From Polynucleobacter sp. (GTDB lineage Bacteria; Pseudomonadota; Gammaproteobacteria; Burkholderiales; Burkholderiaceae), in the NCBI GenBank assembly GCA_023253245.1, contig JALRHB010000069.1, positions 1 to 7,002 on the forward strand: 7,002 nucleotides of DNA. Direction: 5' to 3'. The position numbers and the translations under genes were made by a program. Under the pieces are notes generated by a model, which did no database searches, was not told the DNA's origin, and saw only the letters and a program-made list of their open reading frames with translations. Shown one piece after another: positions 6,662 through 7,002 of the stretch (the first letter of the stretch is position 1; every line of letters begins with the position of its first letter).

Positions 6662-7002
6662 CAATCCTCCGAAGAACGATTCGCACCCTTGAACGATGCA
6701 GGCTTGTGTCTCTTTTTAGGCTCAGGCCGGAAATGTTGATTAACAAAATCCTGCAACCAAGAAGCGTGTTCATCACTCATGGGAATATTGTCAACTGTTT
6801 CACCGCTATCAATTAAATGAGCTGCCTCGTTATAGCTCACATCCACACGATGGGGGACTGGAAAGCTAGATTCTGAACCAATCAGTGATTTAGATTGATC
6901 ATCAATATATTGGTCAAAATCCTCTTCCATGCGCCACATGACAAACCAACACGGAAAAGTTGCGGAAACATTGAGATAGTAGCCTTCAGCATCATCAGGG
7001 TA
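6661..7002 (-). CDS. DUF3305 family protein, formate dehydrogenase accessory; 5' part outside the window
   Basis: The frame is open from the right edge (codon at 7002-7000) to TGA 6663-6661, giving 113 C-terminal residues. An internal ATG at 6939 would give a 92-residue protein. I reject it as the start because the 21 codons before it encode conserved family sequence, EGYYLNVS followed by PCWFVMWRMEE. Other family features are VSYNEAAHLIDSGETVDNIPM and a basic tail PEPKKRHKP before the end. By family size about 50-70 N-terminal residues are missing. No catalytic residues or membrane segments are seen; the function is unknown, and the constant link to DUF3306 and the polyferredoxin suggests they act together. 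An acidic insert FDQYIDDQSKSLIGSE after MWRMEED resembles a motif in the DUF3306 protein. It is the first gene visible in the run, so the operon promoter lies beyond the right edge. Confidence 0.88.
   Translation of the reverse strand, partial: YPDDAEGYYLNVSATFPCWFVMWRMEEDFDQYIDDQSKSLIGSESSFPVPHRVDVSYNEAAHLIDSGETVDNIPMSDEHASWLQDFVNQHFRPEPKKRHKPASFKGANRSSED
6665..6670 (-). promoter_or_regulatory. Ribosome binding site of the DUF3306 gene, inside the end of the DUF3305 gene
   Basis: The minus strand has GGAGGA three bases before ATG 6661, a strong but closely spaced site within the last codons of the upstream gene. It fits termination-reinitiation at the TGATG overlap and argues against the TTG at 6664, which would have no spacer. 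Confidence 0.6.
6898..6911. repeat. 14-base match, copy B, in the DUF3305 gene (YIDD region)
   Basis: This is identical to bases 6350-6363 and encodes part of D-Q-Y-I-D-D-Q. It is AT-rich and short, so it is weaker evidence than the 17-base repeat. Confidence 0.6.

Noticed and set aside
6661..6939. A complete 92-residue gene starting at ATG 6939
   Set aside because: The frame stays open to the window edge and the upstream 21 codons encode conserved DUF3305 sequence, so this is an internal methionine of a partial gene.
1..7002. CRISPR array, insertion sequence, prophage, tRNA or riboswitch
   Set aside because: There are no regular repeats, transposase or integrase frames, terminal inverted repeats or tRNA-like folds visible, and nearly all DNA is accounted for by one coherent operon.

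Overview
The window holds one gene cluster, all on the minus strand, for the making of a periplasmic, molybdopterin-dependent formate dehydrogenase. Protein sequences, gene order and moderate-to-low GC content suggest a betaproteobacterium of the order Burkholderiales. A low-GC freshwater type such as Polynucleobacter is my best guess, but that is an inference from general resemblance and not from a marker gene.

In the direction of transcription, from high to low coordinates, the order is: the 3' part of a DUF3305 gene, which is open to the right edge (7002-6661); a DUF3306 gene (6661-6086); a 696-residue multi-cluster 4Fe-4S protein (6074-3984); a TorD-family chaperone (3987-3346); a 124-base AT-rich gap with an FNR-like site; a 73-residue twin-arginine (Tat) peptide of the 'formate dehydrogenase region TAT target' family (3221-3000); and the formate dehydrogenase catalytic alpha subunit (2940-1), which runs off the left edge. 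The beta (Fe-S) and gamma (cytochrome b) subunits and fdhD/fdhE would be expected just beyond base 1, but none is visible here.

The first four genes are tightly packed. There is a TGATG overlap, an 11-base gap and an ATGA overlap, which implies one transcript with translational coupling. The last two genes sit behind the only sizeable gap and could have their own promoter. The working picture is that the TorD-type chaperone guards the folding, cofactor-loaded alpha subunit before Tat export. The polyferredoxin and the two DUF proteins are conserved accessory factors of unproven role. The small Tat peptide is made just ahead of the catalytic subunit.

The alpha subunit uses cysteine (TGT, residue 212) at the position where selenocysteine sits in E. 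coli FDH-N. Several starts sit at ATGs inside longer open frames that begin with TTG.

The cluster type is known, so I do not claim a new system. The most unusual observations are short sequence echoes between neighbouring proteins. A 17-base identity encodes IRKYY in both the Tat peptide and the C-terminal part of the alpha subunit. A shared Y-I-D-D-x-S-K motif occurs in the DUF3305 and DUF3306 proteins. An FNR-type dyad lies unusually close to the Tat-peptide start, and a ferredoxin cluster motif has histidine in place of one cysteine.
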